A stretch of 64,000 nt of DNA, taken from NCBI GenBank assembly GCA_016703005.1, contig JADJCX010000016.1, positions 1 to 64,000 of the forward strand, written 5' to 3'. The position numbers and the translations under genes were made by a program. Numbering within the stretch: the stretch's first letter is position 1; the number at the start of each line of letters is the position of its first letter. Positions 63,743 to 64,000 of this stretch are shown piece by piece. The notes beneath the pieces were generated by a model. The model did not search any database, was not told where the DNA came from, and worked only from the letters and a program-made list of their open reading frames with translations. The DNA comes from Flavobacteriales bacterium (GTDB lineage: Bacteria; Bacteroidota; Bacteroidia; Flavobacteriales_F; PHOS-HE28).

Positions 63743-64000
63743 ATTCCCTTACGCTGCGCACAACGGCCATCCCAATGATCTGGCGGAATGCATTGCTTCT
63801 TGGGGCTTGCGTTCTGCTTTGCGATCAACTGTTCTGGAACGCCGGTGTGGGCATCAATGTGGGGCTGGGAGTGCGATCGTTCTCATCATGAGGTCGGAGT
63901 GCTTTCCATGACCGGTCGAGCGAAGTCCATATTCGCTGCCATGCTGCTGTGCGCAGTGATGATCGTGTTGCAGGGAACGACTCTTTCGGTCATCGCAACG
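63739..64000 (+). CDS. DUF4153/DUF4173-like membrane protein, partial and frameshifted
   Basis: The ATG at 63739 overlaps the regulator stop. The first 45 residues contain LLLGACVLLCDQLFWNAGVGINVGL, which recalls the start of DUF4153/DUF4173 proteins that follow such regulators in Bacteroidota. The frame stops near 63892, but other frames continue with hydrophobic sequence (FAAMLLCAVMIVLQG) up to the window end, so at least one indel is likely. The gene runs past 64000. Confidence 0.5.

Noticed and set aside
1..64000. tRNA, rRNA, insertion sequences, integrases
   Set aside because: I looked for cloverleaf-like segments, transposase motifs and terminal repeats and saw none that I could support.

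Overview
The window looks like chromosome of a Bacteroidota bacterium, most likely a relatively GC-rich Flavobacteriales-type organism. The evidence is a dense set of secreted multidomain proteins ending in type IX secretion (T9SS) sorting domains or gliding-motility-associated C-terminal domains. A fused SecDF, a class III glutamine synthetase, lactate-dehydrogenase-like malate dehydrogenase and promoters close to the Bacteroidota pattern TTG-N17..23-TAnnTTTG agree with this. I see no rRNA, tRNA, CRISPR array, insertion sequence or prophage.

Layout. 1-560: an 18-unit 21-bp tandem repeat, then a terminator. 589-5087 (-): a secreted T9SS protein broken into about seven frames. 5213-7085 (-): a membrane glycosyltransferase-like TPR protein, broken by one indel. 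7174-8850 (+): a secreted arylsulfotransferase-like protein. 9103-11079 (+): gyrB. 11187-11579 (-): a small secreted protein. 11592-21168 (-): a giant surface protein of about 3,192 residues carrying 26 copies of a 79-residue repeat, split by two nearby one-base losses. 21310-24336 (-): another gliding-motility-type surface protein. 24507-26440 (-): an ECF sigma factor and a membrane-anchored PKD protein. 26630-27568 (+): mdh. 27751-30015 (-): a VCBS/FG-GAP secreted protein. 30195-33323 (+): secDF, followed by a tatA/E gene and glnN. 36694-42133 (-): a second broken T9SS protein, containing a 190-bp junk-like stretch. 42374-43123 (+): a MORN-variant protein. 43195-45102 (-): dnaK. 45289-46383 (-): a lipoprotein. 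46568-48071 (+): panB plus an RluA-type pseudouridine synthase. 48151-49557 (+): a secreted lipase-like hydrolase. 49565-52060 (-): priA. 52174-54584 (+): a choice-of-anchor-L surface protein. 54972-56299 (+): a lipoprotein and a secreted protein. 56403-59370 (+): TerB-ABC ATPase and permease. 59342-60374 (-): SiaC and SiaB homologues. 60442-61245 (-): a lipoprotein. 61290-62714 (+): a methyltransferase and a ZIP transporter. 62780-64000 (+): membrane protein, winged-helix regulator and a DUF4153/4173-like gene, behind a promoter with a perfect operator-like palindrome.

Two themes dominate. The first is cell-surface export: Sec (secDF), Tat (tatA) and at least seven T9SS cargo genes, with an ECF sigma/anti-sigma-like pair whose partner itself ends in a T9SS-type domain. 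The second is single-base indels. At least ten genes need a one- or two-base correction to restore a recognisable protein, several at homopolymers, while gyrB, secDF, glnN, dnaK and priA are intact. I therefore read most broken genes as probable sequence or assembly errors, not decayed genes, but the sequence alone cannot prove it.
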